This document shows positions 42,516 through 53,944 of a DNA stretch of 64,000 nucleotides, in pieces. This DNA comes from Capronia americana (Eukaryota > Ascomycota > Eurotiomycetes > Chaetothyriales > Herpotrichiellaceae), in NCBI GenBank assembly GCA_016110215.1, contig JADWQD010000018.1, forward strand, positions 806,001 through 870,000, read 5' to 3'. Below the pieces are notes generated by a model. It had not been told where the DNA came from, made no database searches, and worked only from the letters and a program-made list of their open reading frames with translations. Positions within the stretch are counted from its first letter, which is position 1. Every line of letters starts with the position of its first letter. Position numbers and translations under genes: made by a program.

Positions 42516-43381
42516 GTCGAAGGACCAGTTTCGTTGCAAGCAGTGAATGGATTCGCTGAAAGGTGAGAAAGAATAGAGAACAGGCTATCAAGGATCATGG
42601 CGTCGCGTTGCAGATATGTCCTGATAGCCACAATGGGATTGCTACCTCGGCGACCTTAGTGCCCTCGGTATGCAGCCTCGACCACATGTTCTGATTGGTG
42701 CCCGTCAAAGTCGAAAAGGTGGAATCAATGTCCAGCACTAGGAACGTCGCCGTCCATGATTTGCACCCCCAGGGTGGATATTCCGCAGTGTGCTCTGGGG
42801 AGATTGCGGGATTGGTACCTCCTTTGGGCTGGAGAGGTGCGGAGCAATGGCGATAAGAGGTATCTCGACCCAAGAATCCCACATAGTGGAGCCGTCAGGA
42901 GTCATTATTTCTGACGGTGTCGGGGCGAGGACCGAATCGATCATGTCCGGCAGACCCAGGTCCCGACTCGCGGCCATGTGGTGAAAGATGTGAAAGAAAT
43001 GTGAAACACATGTGAAGTGTTGATGCAGTGTTCTTAAAGTTTGGCAAGCTTCCGGCAAGAGAGAGCCGAGTATTGCCGTCGAGTGCCAATACCTGATGCT
43101 CTTGTTGCTCGTCGTCTGGGGGGTGGTAGCTGAGAGAGCGCAGGCGACCGCTTCCTTTTTGCGGAGGAGTGGGAGGGGCACGAGGGGGGAGCAGGATGAG
43201 GAGCAAGTTTCGTGGGGACGCCCGGAGAATCGATCCACTCGTCGCCCCGCATCCTTGAGGATAACCGAAGCAATTGACCTCAGATCCGAGGTGCTTTCAC
43301 TGCATAATGTGCCACCATTTGTGACCAGAGATGGCAGCTGCCACCATCTATTCGATGACCTTCAAAGTGCTGAAGGGAGCC
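42516..43381. promoter_or_regulatory. divergent promoter TRI12-like pump / Zn2Cys6 regulator
   Basis: 866 bp between two divergent starts. CGG/CCG triplets are frequent but I see no repeated palindrome. An in-frame upstream ATG for the regulator lies at 43331. Confidence 0.4.
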
Positions 43382-45533
43382 ATGGATACACAAAGTCCAC
43401 GGAAGAGAAAGCGCTCCGCCGTCGCCTGCACGCGTTGCCACGACCGGAAAGTCCGCTGTAGTGCCGCGTTCCAGGGGATCCCGTGTGCAAACTGTGCGCA
43501 AGATGGGACAACCTGCACAATCTACCAGGCTCATTCTGTGTGAGTCGGCCAAAGCCGAAGAGGGTGACCGCAGCGTTAATGCCACAGCTCTCGCAGCCGC
43601 CAGGATCAGCCTGTCGCCACCGGTGATGAGAGGCCCAAAGCGATATCGCCACAGTACCCTCTCACGCCAACCCCAAGTCTAGTACCTGCTGCCGAGGTTT
43701 CGCGATGGACGGACGCCGCTCCCACTTCCCGAGCCAAAAATGGCGACGAAAATTCGCTTGCCCACGTGGCTCCCTTGGACGACGATAGACCCGTGGGCTC
43801 TGCAGACGATGCTGTCGACGGTCCGCCGCGAAACACCAGTGCCGTTCCACACCCTCGACTGGAGCGTGGGCCCCGAGAGGGCTTAGTACCATTCTATGCC
43901 GGTAGACACCGAGGCCTCCTGAGACCGAGTAACGCTGACCGAGTTTACAGGCGAGGTAGGGGGGCATGAGTTCCTGTTCGAAGTCTGTTCGCCAAACCGA
44001 TCCTTGAGAGGAAGTCCATACATTATCAGTCGCAGTATTCACAAACGGCCACGCTTCAAGCCAGAGATCGGTTCGCGGCCACAATTTCCGTCCGCTGTCT
44101 GCCAGGAGCTCCTTCGCTGCTTCTTCAGTTACGTCTATCCAATCCTACCGGTCGTACACGCGGGCGACTTCCTCACCAAATATTCCGATGATCCAAATAG
44201 CGTGAGCGGCTTGCTCCTCTGGTCGATTTTTCTTGCGGCGGCCAGCTACGTCGACATAGATACTTTATCCTCCGCAGGCTTCAAAAACCGGAAACAGCTG
44301 AAGGAGTTCTGTTTCCAGCACGCAAAGGCAACGTATGATGCGCAAATCGAGAATGACAAGTCGGCAATTATTGCCTCGACCTTGCTTCTCGGCTTTTGGT
44401 ATGTCGACTTGGAAGAGCAGGACGGGTCCGGCTACTGGATAGGCATAGCCATCCACCTCTGCTACACCATCGGACTCCACCGCGAGCCCAACTATGCCCG
44501 ACTGCCACGGTGTCCATTCCCCTTGTCACAACGAGCCCTCTGGAGGAGACTATGGTGGTGTGCCTACTACAGAGATGCGTGGTTCTGCCTGGGTTCTGGA
44601 AGACCGATGCGTGCTCACATTGATGATTGTGACTTGGAGCTGCCGACGGTCGGAGATGTCACGGACGATTTCAACGAGCTATCCTTGGACCTGCGGGAGG
44701 CTTTCTTACCTTCCACGATGGAGAAACTGGCCGAACTGTGGATCAAAATGCTCCAACTATCCATTAAGCTGGAGTACACCATGATTCTGCACTATCGACC
44801 AAGGAGACCGCCGTTATCGGTGTCTCAACTGGAGGCCGATCGCGCGGACGTACTCCGTCTGCTTGCCAGCCTTGAACAGGAGACTGAACACAAATCTAGT
44901 CTACTGGCGCTGCACACCAGTCACTTCGAAACGTACGTGAACACCGTCGTGGTCGTTCTCCACCGCCCATATATTCTCTCGGCACCCGAACACCTGCATC
45001 CAGCCGAACGCCAGAACTTGCAAAGGACCGCGCTCCAGGCCTGCAAGTCCGCCGCAGCTGCCACCACGAGCACGCTAAGCAGATTGATCACCGAAAACAT
45101 GATCGAGACATCACCCACAATGCTAGTGACTCCCATCATGATGACAATGCAAATCCACTTCTACGAACTCGCAAAGTCGGAGGGACTTCTCCGCCAACAC
45201 GCCCTGCACAATTTGAACCTCCATTTCATGGTCCTGACACACTTAAAGAAGTCATTCTGGACCGCCGACATGCATCACAACCTGTTCACCGAGTGCATCA
45301 AGGCGCTGAATTCAGGCAAGGGCGACCAGAATCAATACGCAGGGTACGCCGCCGGTCTGCAGGATCCGGCAACCGCGGCACGGTCCAGTTCACCACATGG
45401 CGTTCGGGACGACCAAGGCCCCTCCATGGGCAGCGTGCTGGAGACATCCGGGTTGAGTGAAAGCGCGTTTGACGAGTTCTTTGCTTCTTTTGGTCCGTTT
45501 GACAATCTCTCTTGCCTCTTCGAGGACAGGTAA
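43382..45533 (+). CDS. fungal Zn2Cys6 transcription factor
   Basis: Three exons: 43382-43539, 43588-43901, 43951-45533 (684 residues). Zinc cluster Cys16, 19, 26, 35, 38, 45 with spacing C-x2-C-x6-C-x8-C-x2-C-x6-C and a preceding basic PRKRKR. Exon 3 restores VPFYAG/EVGGHEFLFEVCSPNRS and then a fungal-specific TF domain including HLCYTIGLHREPNY and RRLWWCAYYRD. An ATG at 43331 in frame would add 17 residues. The terminal TAA lies inside a perfect splice donor (GACAG/GTAAGT at 45528-45534); if it is used, a short further exon replaces the end. Expected to regulate the adjacent pump and possibly the neighbouring LEU-like cluster; that is inference. Confidence 0.9.
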
Positions 45534-45728
45534 GTTTGTACCAAATGGCAGCTTTGCCCCTAGTCACCCAGCTGACGGCCTCCGCTACCGAATGGCAGGT
45601 TGGAATAGAAACAATACAACTGACGCCCGGCCTGTACATATAAGCGTCTTGTCCTGCCAGCACCTCTAATCTCCTCGAGCCCAGCCCGCCATTCCGCGTA
45701 CAAAGCAATCTGAAGCCACCGCACCGTA

Positions 45729-47389
45729 TCATATCCGAAACGGGTTATTGAGGTCAAACTGATACCCACACGACAGTTGAGGGATCTGGGAATAGTTCTC
45801 CTGAAGGAGGCCCCTCGTATTCTGCAGCATCTTCGTAAACAGAAAAAGAAGGCACAAATGTCAGCAAGCAATCAATATAATTACCTTCACAGAATCACAC
45901 TTACCTGCACGTACGATATGTTCCAATACACATCCGTCTTCATCGTCTCTAGAAACGCCCAAGACATAGCTCCTACACCACACACAAGCACTTATCGTCA
46001 ACATCGAAGCACCAATCGCTTCTCACACTCACTCCGCACACATTCACTCACCGACATGCCGCCCATTAATAAAGGCATCCGCCGACGTTTGCTCGTCCTT
46101 GCACCCGGAGAGCATAAACACGGATTTATTCTCCCTCCCCCACTCGGCCTGGAAGCCCTGATCCGCGGACTGCAGACCCTCCTCGTAATCGCCGTCGTAC
46201 TCATGTTTGAGGGACCGGAAGAACGACGTCGCCCCGGCGAGCAAGTGGCGTGCTTCGCCGGCGTCGTCGAACGAGAAATCACCCCTGATCAGATGGGAAG
46301 CCTGTGTAATGTGTGTGGCACGGGAGGTCAGTCATGTGCGGCATATACAGCGTGTATGTACCGGTCGAATGGGATGGGCTTGGAGGATTGTGGATTGCGA
46401 TTGGGATTGCTACTTTACCTCGCCGACCAGCTCTGCTCCAGCACGCAGATTATCCATAAGGTTGACTCTGCCGTCGTCGTCGGTGCCTGTGTTCCCGAGT
46501 AAGCAAGTAAGTAGGTATGTATGTAAGTAGGCAAGTAGGTATGTATAGACGAGTCAGCAAGTAAGTTAAGCGGCATCATCGGAAACAGAAGCATGCCTGG
46601 ATCGAATATGGATCTACAATCCACGCTTCGTCGCCTATTGAAGTGTTTCGGGACAGAGGGGAGGGAGGGGAGACACTCACGGTATACGTACGGCAGCTCC
46701 ATCGCGGAACCACTGTCCCAGACGCAGGGATTAGCACATTTTGGAATACAAATGGCACAGCCACAGCCACAAAGACCAGGGCAGAGATGGCAATCGTCCT
46801 CGCACCCGTACAGTAAAGGTCAGCGTCGGACCCGACCCCACGGGCAGCCGACCCGGCCATGTGCCATCAGTCCCTTGCATCCCTGTGCGCACATGTACAC
46901 GGACACGGACACGCAAGTTCGCATGGTTACTGACTCACTCACTCACCTATGACAACAATCAAACAACACAAACAACACACACCCCTCGGCCAACCCACTC
47001 ACCAGCACGCGATGCAACGCACTACTATCAATCATGCCGCACCGTTCAAAATCCACGGGCACGATCGTGTCGGCGAACCCGGACGAATGGTAGCCCTCCC
47101 GGTCCGGCACCTGCCCGCCATGGCCCGAGTAGTGCAAGAACAGGACACAGCCGGGCTCGCTGACCAGCCAGTGCATCGCGGCCAGGATGTTGTGGCCCGT
47201 CGGGAAGTAAGGGGATCGCGGGTCCCGGTCCGCGTCGTCAGTCAGCGTCACCATGTTGGCCGGGTGGGTGGAGAAGCCGCGCGAGACCAGGAACTCGGTC
47301 ACGTTGGCCACGTCGTCGATGCAGCCTTGCAGTTGGTGCGTCGAGTTGGTGTAGTTGCACCCGATGAGGAGGGCTTTGCGGCGGGGCAT
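45729..47389 (-). CDS. type I metacaspase, no prodomain
   Basis: Six exons: 47389-46947, 46712-46681, 46486-46419, 46301-46052, 45972-45905, 45830-45729 (320 residues). It is an Arg/Lys-specific cysteine protease of the caspase fold, linked to stress, proteostasis and cell death. Catalytic His90 in HYSGHGG and Cys146 in DCCHSGS; the exon 1/2 junction splits the Ser codon of that motif, and the 32-nt exon 2 encodes GSAMELPYVY. Later blocks D-D-G-R-V-N-L-M-D-N-L-R-A-G and the C-terminal QLSCGYQFDLNNPFRI match the family. Translation from 47389 begins directly at the p20 domain (MPRRKALLIG), so the usual Pro/Gln-rich prodomain is absent or encoded by an exon I did not find. Confidence 0.93.
46500..46568. 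repeat. AAGT/AGGT-rich microsatellite in a metacaspase intron
   Basis: Degenerate tetranucleotide repeats (AAGTAAGTAGGTATGT-like) fill part of the intron between metacaspase exons 2 and 3. Confidence 0.6.
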
Positions 47390-48367
47390 CGTGGGTGTGT
47401 GCGCAGGACCTTGCACGGTGGAGGAGTGCGTATAAGATAAGATGGGATGGTTGGTATGGGTTTCGGCTTGGCGGGGCAGAATACAAATACGGTATGTCTG
47501 CTAGGCGTTACAGTAACTACCTAGTAGATTCCTAGGTAGGTCACTGACTGTTGGCAGCAGTGCTAGCGTGGTGACAGATCGTAGGGCGACGTACGAGTAC
47601 AGTAGTACTCCGTTCAGTTTCACGAACGGAGTGCCATGGTTTAAATCCCATCCTCCATTCCTATTCCATCCGCAAAGGACATTGGGAAACCGAAAACGGA
47701 GAGAGCTGGAAAACTTAGAATAGTAACAAAAACGTGACTGGGTAGAAGGTTGACACGAAGCAATTCCACGCAATCCCGCGACGTTGTGACTGGATGGCGG
47801 GAAAACTTTAGGGGGATCCTTCCGACTCGGACTCGCTTGCGGTTCACGCGCATTCCATGAGGTGAGATGATCAACCTTTCTCCGCTTTGGTGGTCAGCGA
47901 AGGATAAGTCAGCATGTTTGGCTGTCGGGAGTCAGACGCATGTTTGGAAGGAAGAGGCTTGTCGAGAGTCTTAATGTGACGACCTGGTACTCGGTATTGT
48001 AATAGCATGCCCAGGCTTGCTTCATGATAAAAAAAAAGGTAGGAGCAGGAACGCCGTCTCACCCCATACATAATCCAATGTATCTACAGGAAATGTGGTG
48101 AAATTTTGGGTCCCTTATTGCCCTCACAGTAGGAAAAGATATCTACCATAAATCCCACTTTTGCCCATCGCAGCCTGCTCATCAAACAGCAGGCAACGAC
48201 CCACAACGCCCCAATATGTAGACCATATCAATGCCCGGTGCCATCTGTTCCACAACAATGTCGCCTTCGTAGGGCATCGGACGACCAGAAGATTCCAACC
48301 AAGCGCGATTCATTAACTCGTGACACATAAAGAGAATAATTCCAACCCCAAATTCCCTCCTCTTAGC
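47390..48367. other. upstream region of the metacaspase gene
   Basis: About 980 bp; no supportable gene, and no exon encoding a Pro/Gln-rich prodomain was found. A run of nine A lies at about 48029. Confidence 0.45.
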
Positions 48368-50564
48368 CTATACACTGAACCACTCGCAAATACAATTCGA
48401 GGCCAACTGCTGGACCGTATCTCCGTTGCGCTTGCGCCTCGTCCTTCTGCTGTCCCCGGTAGCAGCAGCCGACTTGTAGTCGCTCTCTTCAATGCAGATG
48501 GTTGGCACATCAGGTATAGGCATGATCTGCCAGTTGTTGAGAACTTGCATCTGCTGGCAATATGGTTGCACGTTGTCGTCCGGTTTGCGTTTCTCCACCA
48601 TCTTGGCCAGTTTGGGGAAGTTGGGTGAGCCCACGCTAGCTTGACGTTTGACTTTCGACCCACCAGTCCAATATGCTTCGTCGGTGGGCTCGGTCGGGTA
48701 AGGTGTCGTCAGTGAAGGGTCCTGACTCGTCGCTTCTGTGCCGTGGTTCGGTCCCGAGGTGGATGACATGCCATAGCCGTGAGCAGTCGTGGGCGTACTT
48801 GATGCTGAAGTTATTGTACTGCTATCATTGTCAATCGGACTCGTGTCATCCATGTCCTGGTCCAAGAAGATCCAAAACTCGCTGATGGTGGAATTCCAAT
48901 AGCAGTACCATGGCTTGTCCCCGATGTTCAGATAGTCATCATCGTCACCCCAGGAGCCCATGCCTCTTCCCGCTAGCTCTGGTGCAGCTAAGGAGCGTTT
49001 ATTCATGTATTCAGGAGGAGAAAGCTGGCCATCAGGAACTGCAGGTCGAGTTAGTCTTGAAGGATCAGTTGGGTGGCGCACTTACCGATGATCAGTTTAT
49101 CAAACAGGACGCTGAAGAACAAGGCTACTCCAAGCTCGTCGTCTTCCTTGTCCTTGTAGGGTTGCATAGTAAAGGAAGTCCCATTGAAGTCCGGAGGTTG
49201 CGGTCCATATCTGAAGAGCTGAGGTCTTACCGAGTAGTCGTCGAAGACGGCTGATAGAGGGGGGCTACCGGAACTGGAGAAGATGTTGATTCCCAGTCTT
49301 GCATAGTCCAAGCACTCCCACGTGCTAGAGTATTGGCTGTCAATGACACAAGCATCAACCTGTTGGGTTTGATTGAGTGGGATAGTGTAGTGACCAGTCG
49401 GACATGATGGTGTGGAAGGTCCAGTCTGAGCAGGGTCGGCATCTAACCATACAGTTGTAGTTGCTCCCCTGTTAGAACGTTAGCGCAGGCATATAGATCG
49501 GATCTGGGACTGACGTACTCGGCTTGGTGCTGGCCATGCTGATTCCCAACCACACCGCCAACGACGCCACCAACCACTGCCGCTAGTATCACGACAGTAA
49601 CGAGAAGAAGTAGTGTCCATACAGGTACTCCGCAACATGTCTTTCGACGCCTCTTTTCAGTCAAGCCTTCTTTCCTAGCAACTTCGTCTTGACCAGATCC
49701 AGCTCCAACAGCGGTCAATTCGACATCCGACCCCGATGCCTCAGCGGGTGGAATGATTGAGGGCGCAGCTGATTCCTCGGTAATAGTAGACCGCTGTGGA
49801 TCTATCCTGGCCATGTCTCCCTTTGCGATAACGTTGTCGGCATATCGGCTGTAAGGTGGTAATTGCTCGATATGTCCATCTGTGCCCACGATGTCACCCA
49901 ACTCATTCCCAGACGAGGTTGATGCCGGTTGATATGATTGGCTTAGGCCAGAAAACCCCAGGCCAACGTGTGTCTCGGAGCTGTCATCGTCCGGTATAGT
50001 ATTCTGAGGATACATCGAATAGGGATGTTCGGGCCCACCCTGGGGAATAAAGGGCAGTTCCAGAGGTCGAATCGTCGAATCACTGACTATGCTGGACGCT
50101 CTAGTAACTTGAGAGTATAATCCATAGGGCTGACTTGGAGCAGTTGGCCCTCGATAAGGACTCTGAGCCCTTGGTATGGAGAATCGAGATGAAGTGCTGA
50201 GCGATCTGCGCGTGTCTGCTACTGAGTGGGACGAGGTTGATATGGTTCGATTAGGAAGCGCGGAGGATTCGGCTGGTAGAGGTCTTTTTGCGAGGGACGA
50301 CCGATTGAGATTGAGTGCGTTCCCAGGTAGTCCTGGAGGTGTATATTCTCGAGATTCCCGTCGTGTGTCATTATGTTGGTCCAGATCCAGCTCTTCCGGT
50401 CCACTGTCAATTGAGTTCGTTGGACTTGATGCGCCTAACGAGTCTCGATCGACAGCATATTCGTCACTGAAGACGTTCGGGTTTATGGAATTGACTGGTG
50501 ACCTCCTCGATGTGCTGCCTTCCTCCATCGATTGTGAGCGTCTTGAGGGAGGTCGTCGCGCCAT
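48368..50564 (-). CDS. single-pass membrane glycoprotein, DUF7820-like
   Basis: Three exons: 50564-49519, 49468-49086, 49038-48368 (699 residues). A Ser/Pro-rich cytosolic half (1-320) carries a basic KRRRKTCCG just before one membrane helix (VWTLLLLVTVVILAAVVGGVVGG region), followed by a Cys-containing outer half with TACVIDSQ-like and W-E-C-L segments, N-x-S/T sites, and the block KPWYCYWNSTISEFWIFLDQ near residue 510. The last block is characteristic of the fungal DUF7820 domain. The protein ends with a KR-rich region and a Cys pair (CICEWF). The topology suggests a surface or vacuolar membrane protein. No function is known to me. Start 50564 is the first ATG. Confidence 0.82.
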
Positions 50565-51083
50565 GGGCGCTGCGCCACCTTTCAAGGAGGCCGGCTCCCA
50601 CAACCCACAAAGAGAGACGGCGGCGATGGAGATATTATCGTCAAAGGCTTGAGAGTCGTTGATGGATGGATTTTAGGTGGGTGGAAGCGGCTTTAGGAAG
50701 GATTAGGGCGGTAGTGTTGAGGTTGGAACTGCGGGTGATCAGTGGTGAATTGGAGGAGCGGAACAGTGACAAGAGCCCAGTCTGGAGGTCTCATTAGACT
50801 CAATCTGCACTTGCCGTGTCCATTCCGATCTTGTCTTGGCCGGTAGCCAATGAGGTAAAGGCCAGCTTGGCAATATTGATCCTGCCCTCTTTTAGACTAG
50901 CGTCATCCTGTCTCGGATCAATATTTCTCTGCCTTGCTGACTATGAAACCACCCAAAACGTCATAAGCTCTCCGTTGCCGTCGATCTTCTCGCGTCTGGT
51001 GTCTCTTCCTGCTGATCGTTGACCCGGCCTGACTTTTATTCCGCAAACTGCTCTCGAGACTGGTGCACACCCTTGCCCTCGTC
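50565..51083. promoter_or_regulatory. divergent promoter DUF7820-like / conserved unknown gene
   Basis: About 520 bp between two divergent starts; nothing specific recognised. Confidence 0.5.
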
Positions 51084-52163
51084 ATGGCGGCGGCTGCCGA
51101 AGTGCAGGCTCTGCTACGCTTCCTAACCAAGGACGCTCGGATCCCGTTGGCGGAGGCTATGCCAAAGATCAATGCTCTGCGCAAACAACAGCTGAACACG
51201 CCTGAAAGCATCGCCAAGGCTGATGAGGCCGACATTAAGTCTGTCTTTGCTGATGAGAAGGTGCTCAAGCAGGTGATCAACGCGGCGAAGCGTGTCTCGA
51301 ACCCCAAGAAGCGAGCATCCGCGAAATCAAGCTCTCCATTGTCGAAACGCGTCAAGAGCGAATTGGGGACTGCCGATGACGAGGCCTCCCTTGTTCTGCC
51401 GCAGACAGACGTTCCACTAGAAAAGCTGGAGCATGTCGTTATCGAGACAAATCGAGCACCTCTCTTTCTAGCCTTCACGATAGCCGTCCTCGCATATACG
51501 CACCCCGAGCAGCCTCTTTCTAGCCGGTGGAGTCTGGCACAAGGCGTGGTTAGTGCGGGCGCTCAAAGTAAGGCCAAGTACCTAGGCATCACGAGCGGAC
51601 CTACTGCGGAAGAAGATGGCTGGGCACAAGGGCAGCCCAAGGTCACAATTATGGGTCGTGAAATAGCGGTTATGCGGAGGCATGTGACTGTCCCCCTGGA
51701 TGGTGATGCTACAACTCCTGGTGATGCTTTCTGGGGGCTTGACCTTGAAGCACTCCGCAAGTCGAATGGGCCACTAATCGCGGGCAAGGACGTCAAGAGC
51801 TCTTCAGGACCTCCTATCCACAAAGCTGCCGCTCCGAGAAATTATCTCCTCAAGTCAATGATGATAGTCGATTCCGACCCGGCTTTGTCAGATGCGGCAA
51901 CTGATGGTAAAGAGGGAACGGCGAAGAAGAAGAAGAGCACACAGGAAGTCGTCAAAGCGAAGGAAGATGCCGCAGCCATGATATTGAAAGCTATCGATGC
52001 GGTCTGCAAGAGTTGGGTATCCACTCTGACTCCGGAGCAGCTCGATCAGAGGGCACAGGCCTGGTACACTCGCGTTCGACCCGATGTCGAACAAGGTCAA
52101 GCCGGCTGGGGACAGAGAGGCCAAGTGCGCCTTGCAGATATATTGAAACTCAGGAAGGAATAA
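51084..52163 (+). CDS. conserved fungal protein of unknown function
   Basis: Single exon, 359 residues from ATG 51084. The N-terminal 75 residues form a small helical module (VQALLRFLTKDARIPLAEAM...) that looks like a helix-hairpin or EF-1-type nucleic-acid-binding fold, followed by a basic linker (NPKKRASAKSSSPLSKRVK) that could be a nuclear localisation signal. A second conserved part starts about residue 118 (VVIETNRAPLFLAFTIAVL) and includes PLSSRWSLAQGVVSAGAQSK and GREIAVMRRH. I have seen orthologous patterns in other Pezizomycotina but cannot name the family with confidence. A nuclear role is a guess from composition. Confidence 0.8.
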   Translation: MAAAAEVQALLRFLTKDARIPLAEAMPKINALRKQQLNTPESIAKADEADIKSVFADEKVLKQVINAAKRVSNPKKRASAKSSSPLSKRVKSELGTADDEASLVLPQTDVPLEKLEHVVIETNRAPLFLAFTIAVLAYTHPEQPLSSRWSLAQGVVSAGAQSKAKYLGITSGPTAEEDGWAQGQPKVTIMGREIAVMRRHVTVPLDGDATTPGDAFWGLDLEALRKSNGPLIAGKDVKSSSGPPIHKAAAPRNYLLKSMMIVDSDPALSDAATDGKEGTAKKKKSTQEVVKAKEDAAAMILKAIDAVCKSWVSTLTPEQLDQRAQAWYTRVRPDVEQGQAGWGQRGQVRLADILKLRKE

Positions 52164-52601
52164 AATAGCGCCACTTTCGAAAGCTTCTTATGTTACTGAT
52201 GTCCGGCCTCATTGCCTTCATAAAGGTGATGCCGAATTTGATGACTCCATTAAAGGTTACTTTGATGCGGAGCGGACAAAGGCCATGCTCCCTTGAGACT
52301 CTCTTTCGGCCCCGAGGTTCTGCTCAACCTGTGGCATTACCCCTCGACCATCACCCTTCGTGCAACAATTATTTGTTCGATCATTGAGACGTTCCTGCAA
52401 GTCTTCGGCTTTTCCGGTCGAGTCTATCCCGATCAATGGCTGATTCGATGGCAGCACACATCAACATCATAACTGGTGTGCTACGGTCGCTTTCGACACT
52501 CCCCTGCTCCGTGTCATCTTCAGGCCTGCTCGCCTTTGTCCTCGTTAGGCCTTCCAACATCGCCTATCATCCGTTGTCAGGTCATATCTCACTAAGGAAC
52601 A
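52164..52601. other. convergent intergenic region, possibly with a 3' exon
   Basis: About 440 bp. A possible second exon of the next gene (acceptor GGAAG near 52552) would replace the last four residues of that protein by about 47 others; it has no recognisable content, so it is not called. Confidence 0.35.
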
Positions 52602-53039
52602 CTAGTAGAGGGACGAACCTTTCCAGAAATTCTTGTCAACTTTGTTGTCCTTTTCACTTAGCTGATTTGCTGTTCTCTCATATCGATTCTCAAGCTCTTC
52701 GTTGTGCTTTCTCACCTCAGGGTCGTCCTTCTCGGCGGCGGATTCAGGCCGGTGAATAGCGGGACTGCCACCCTGGCTAGTAGATTCGCTCTGACTCCCA
52801 GTCTGGCCGGAACTTTGGTTGGACGCTTGGTTCCCACCTTTGCTGGCGCTCGGAGACTCTGGCCCTGGATGCTCCAAGTCGGCTTTCGGATTCTCTTGGT
52901 TGATGCCTTGCTCCATTCCTGACTGCTTGCTGCCGTAATCTTGTGATGCTAGTCGTTTTGATTGCGTAGGGTAGGAAAGGACTGGGAGATGGCGAGTGAC
53001 TCGGGCTGTTCCCGACACCTGGCGAAGTATAGGTAACAT
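52602..53039 (-). CDS. small hypothetical, probably mitochondrial protein
   Basis: Single exon, 145 residues from ATG 53039; the frame upstream is open but less protein-like. The first 33 residues (MLPILRQVSGTARVTRHLPV...) have Arg but no acidic residue, as in a presequence. The middle is Ser/Gln/Gly-rich. The C-terminus holds a charged block (D-D-P-E-V-R-K-H-N-E-E-L-E-N-R) and DNKVDKNFWKG, a pattern I associate with small conserved fungal mitochondrial proteins. The frame stops four codons after FWKG; a GTTCGT donor at FWKG offers an alternative end. Function unknown. Confidence 0.65.
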   Translation of the reverse strand: MLPILRQVSGTARVTRHLPVLSYPTQSKRLASQDYGSKQSGMEQGINQENPKADLEHPGPESPSASKGGNQASNQSSGQTGSQSESTSQGGSPAIHRPESAAEKDDPEVRKHNEELENRYERTANQLSEKDNKVDKNFWKGSSLY

Positions 53040-53944
53040 TTTGGCCGTTTCAATGATTGTATTCTGCAAAACAGTGTACCTTTTCAGCAGTGAGAAGATT
53101 ACGTGGAGGCTCTCGTTTTCTAGCAAAATAATTAAGCTTGAAGATTCCGGATTGTCAGACACTAAATCAATACCTGATCGGTCACTCCTTGTCCATGACT
53201 TCATTGAATGCCAAGCGTGTTTTACGACGACCAAGCACAGCCCTCCATTTTGGTCGCCATCAAGAACTTCAGGACCCCAATGGGCTCGAATCGCTACAGG
53301 CAGGTATCCTTCTATCGCCGGGGTTCGAGGCGCGATTATCTGTTTCGTTTTGCCAGCTATTGTTTGCCGACAAAGCCTTTCGCAGGTGGTTTCTCAACCA
53401 GCTGCTCGGAGGAGTGACGTAATACAGTCTCGAAGTTGCATATCGCGTGTTTTCCCCGCATCAAACATCGCGACATTTCTGGCGTGACGCACATTCCTAG
53501 CTCCAGGTGTTTGTTTCGCTGGGTTTGATTCCCGCGTCATCGATTACCATCAGACCTTTCCCTGCAAAATGCATTTCAGCATGTGGTAGCCATGATCAGC
53601 CTAGGTACGGGTACCACTGCTACGAACAGTGATTGAAGGGCAAGTGTGGTGCCTGATGAGCTAGAATAAACACACGAACCAGGTTCATTTGCGACTCGTA
53701 CTCTTGAGCTGACCTTCACTGTGCCCTGCACTTACGCCACTTCTGCCACACCTTTCCTTCCCTGCCTCATCACTTCCCATCTTTTCATTAACGCACTCTG
53801 ACGTCAAGGGACACAACTTCAAACTGTCAACCTTGCTTGAACAACTGTCTTCTTAGTCAAGTCTTCCGAAATTTGCAACTTACTTCCCTTCCTCTCCTCC
53901 TGCTCACTTCTTCTCACTCGTATCGGCGAACAGGATCCGCAACT
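53040..53944. promoter_or_regulatory. divergent region before the Ish1/Msc1 gene
   Basis: About 900 bp with CT-rich leader sequence (53700-53930). No gene was seen. Confidence 0.45.

Noticed and set aside
46943..47400. Intron at GTGAGTGGG in metacaspase exon 1 (about 47001)
   Set aside because: Reading through gives the conserved stretch up to FDCCH, so the donor after CATAG at 46946 is the real one.
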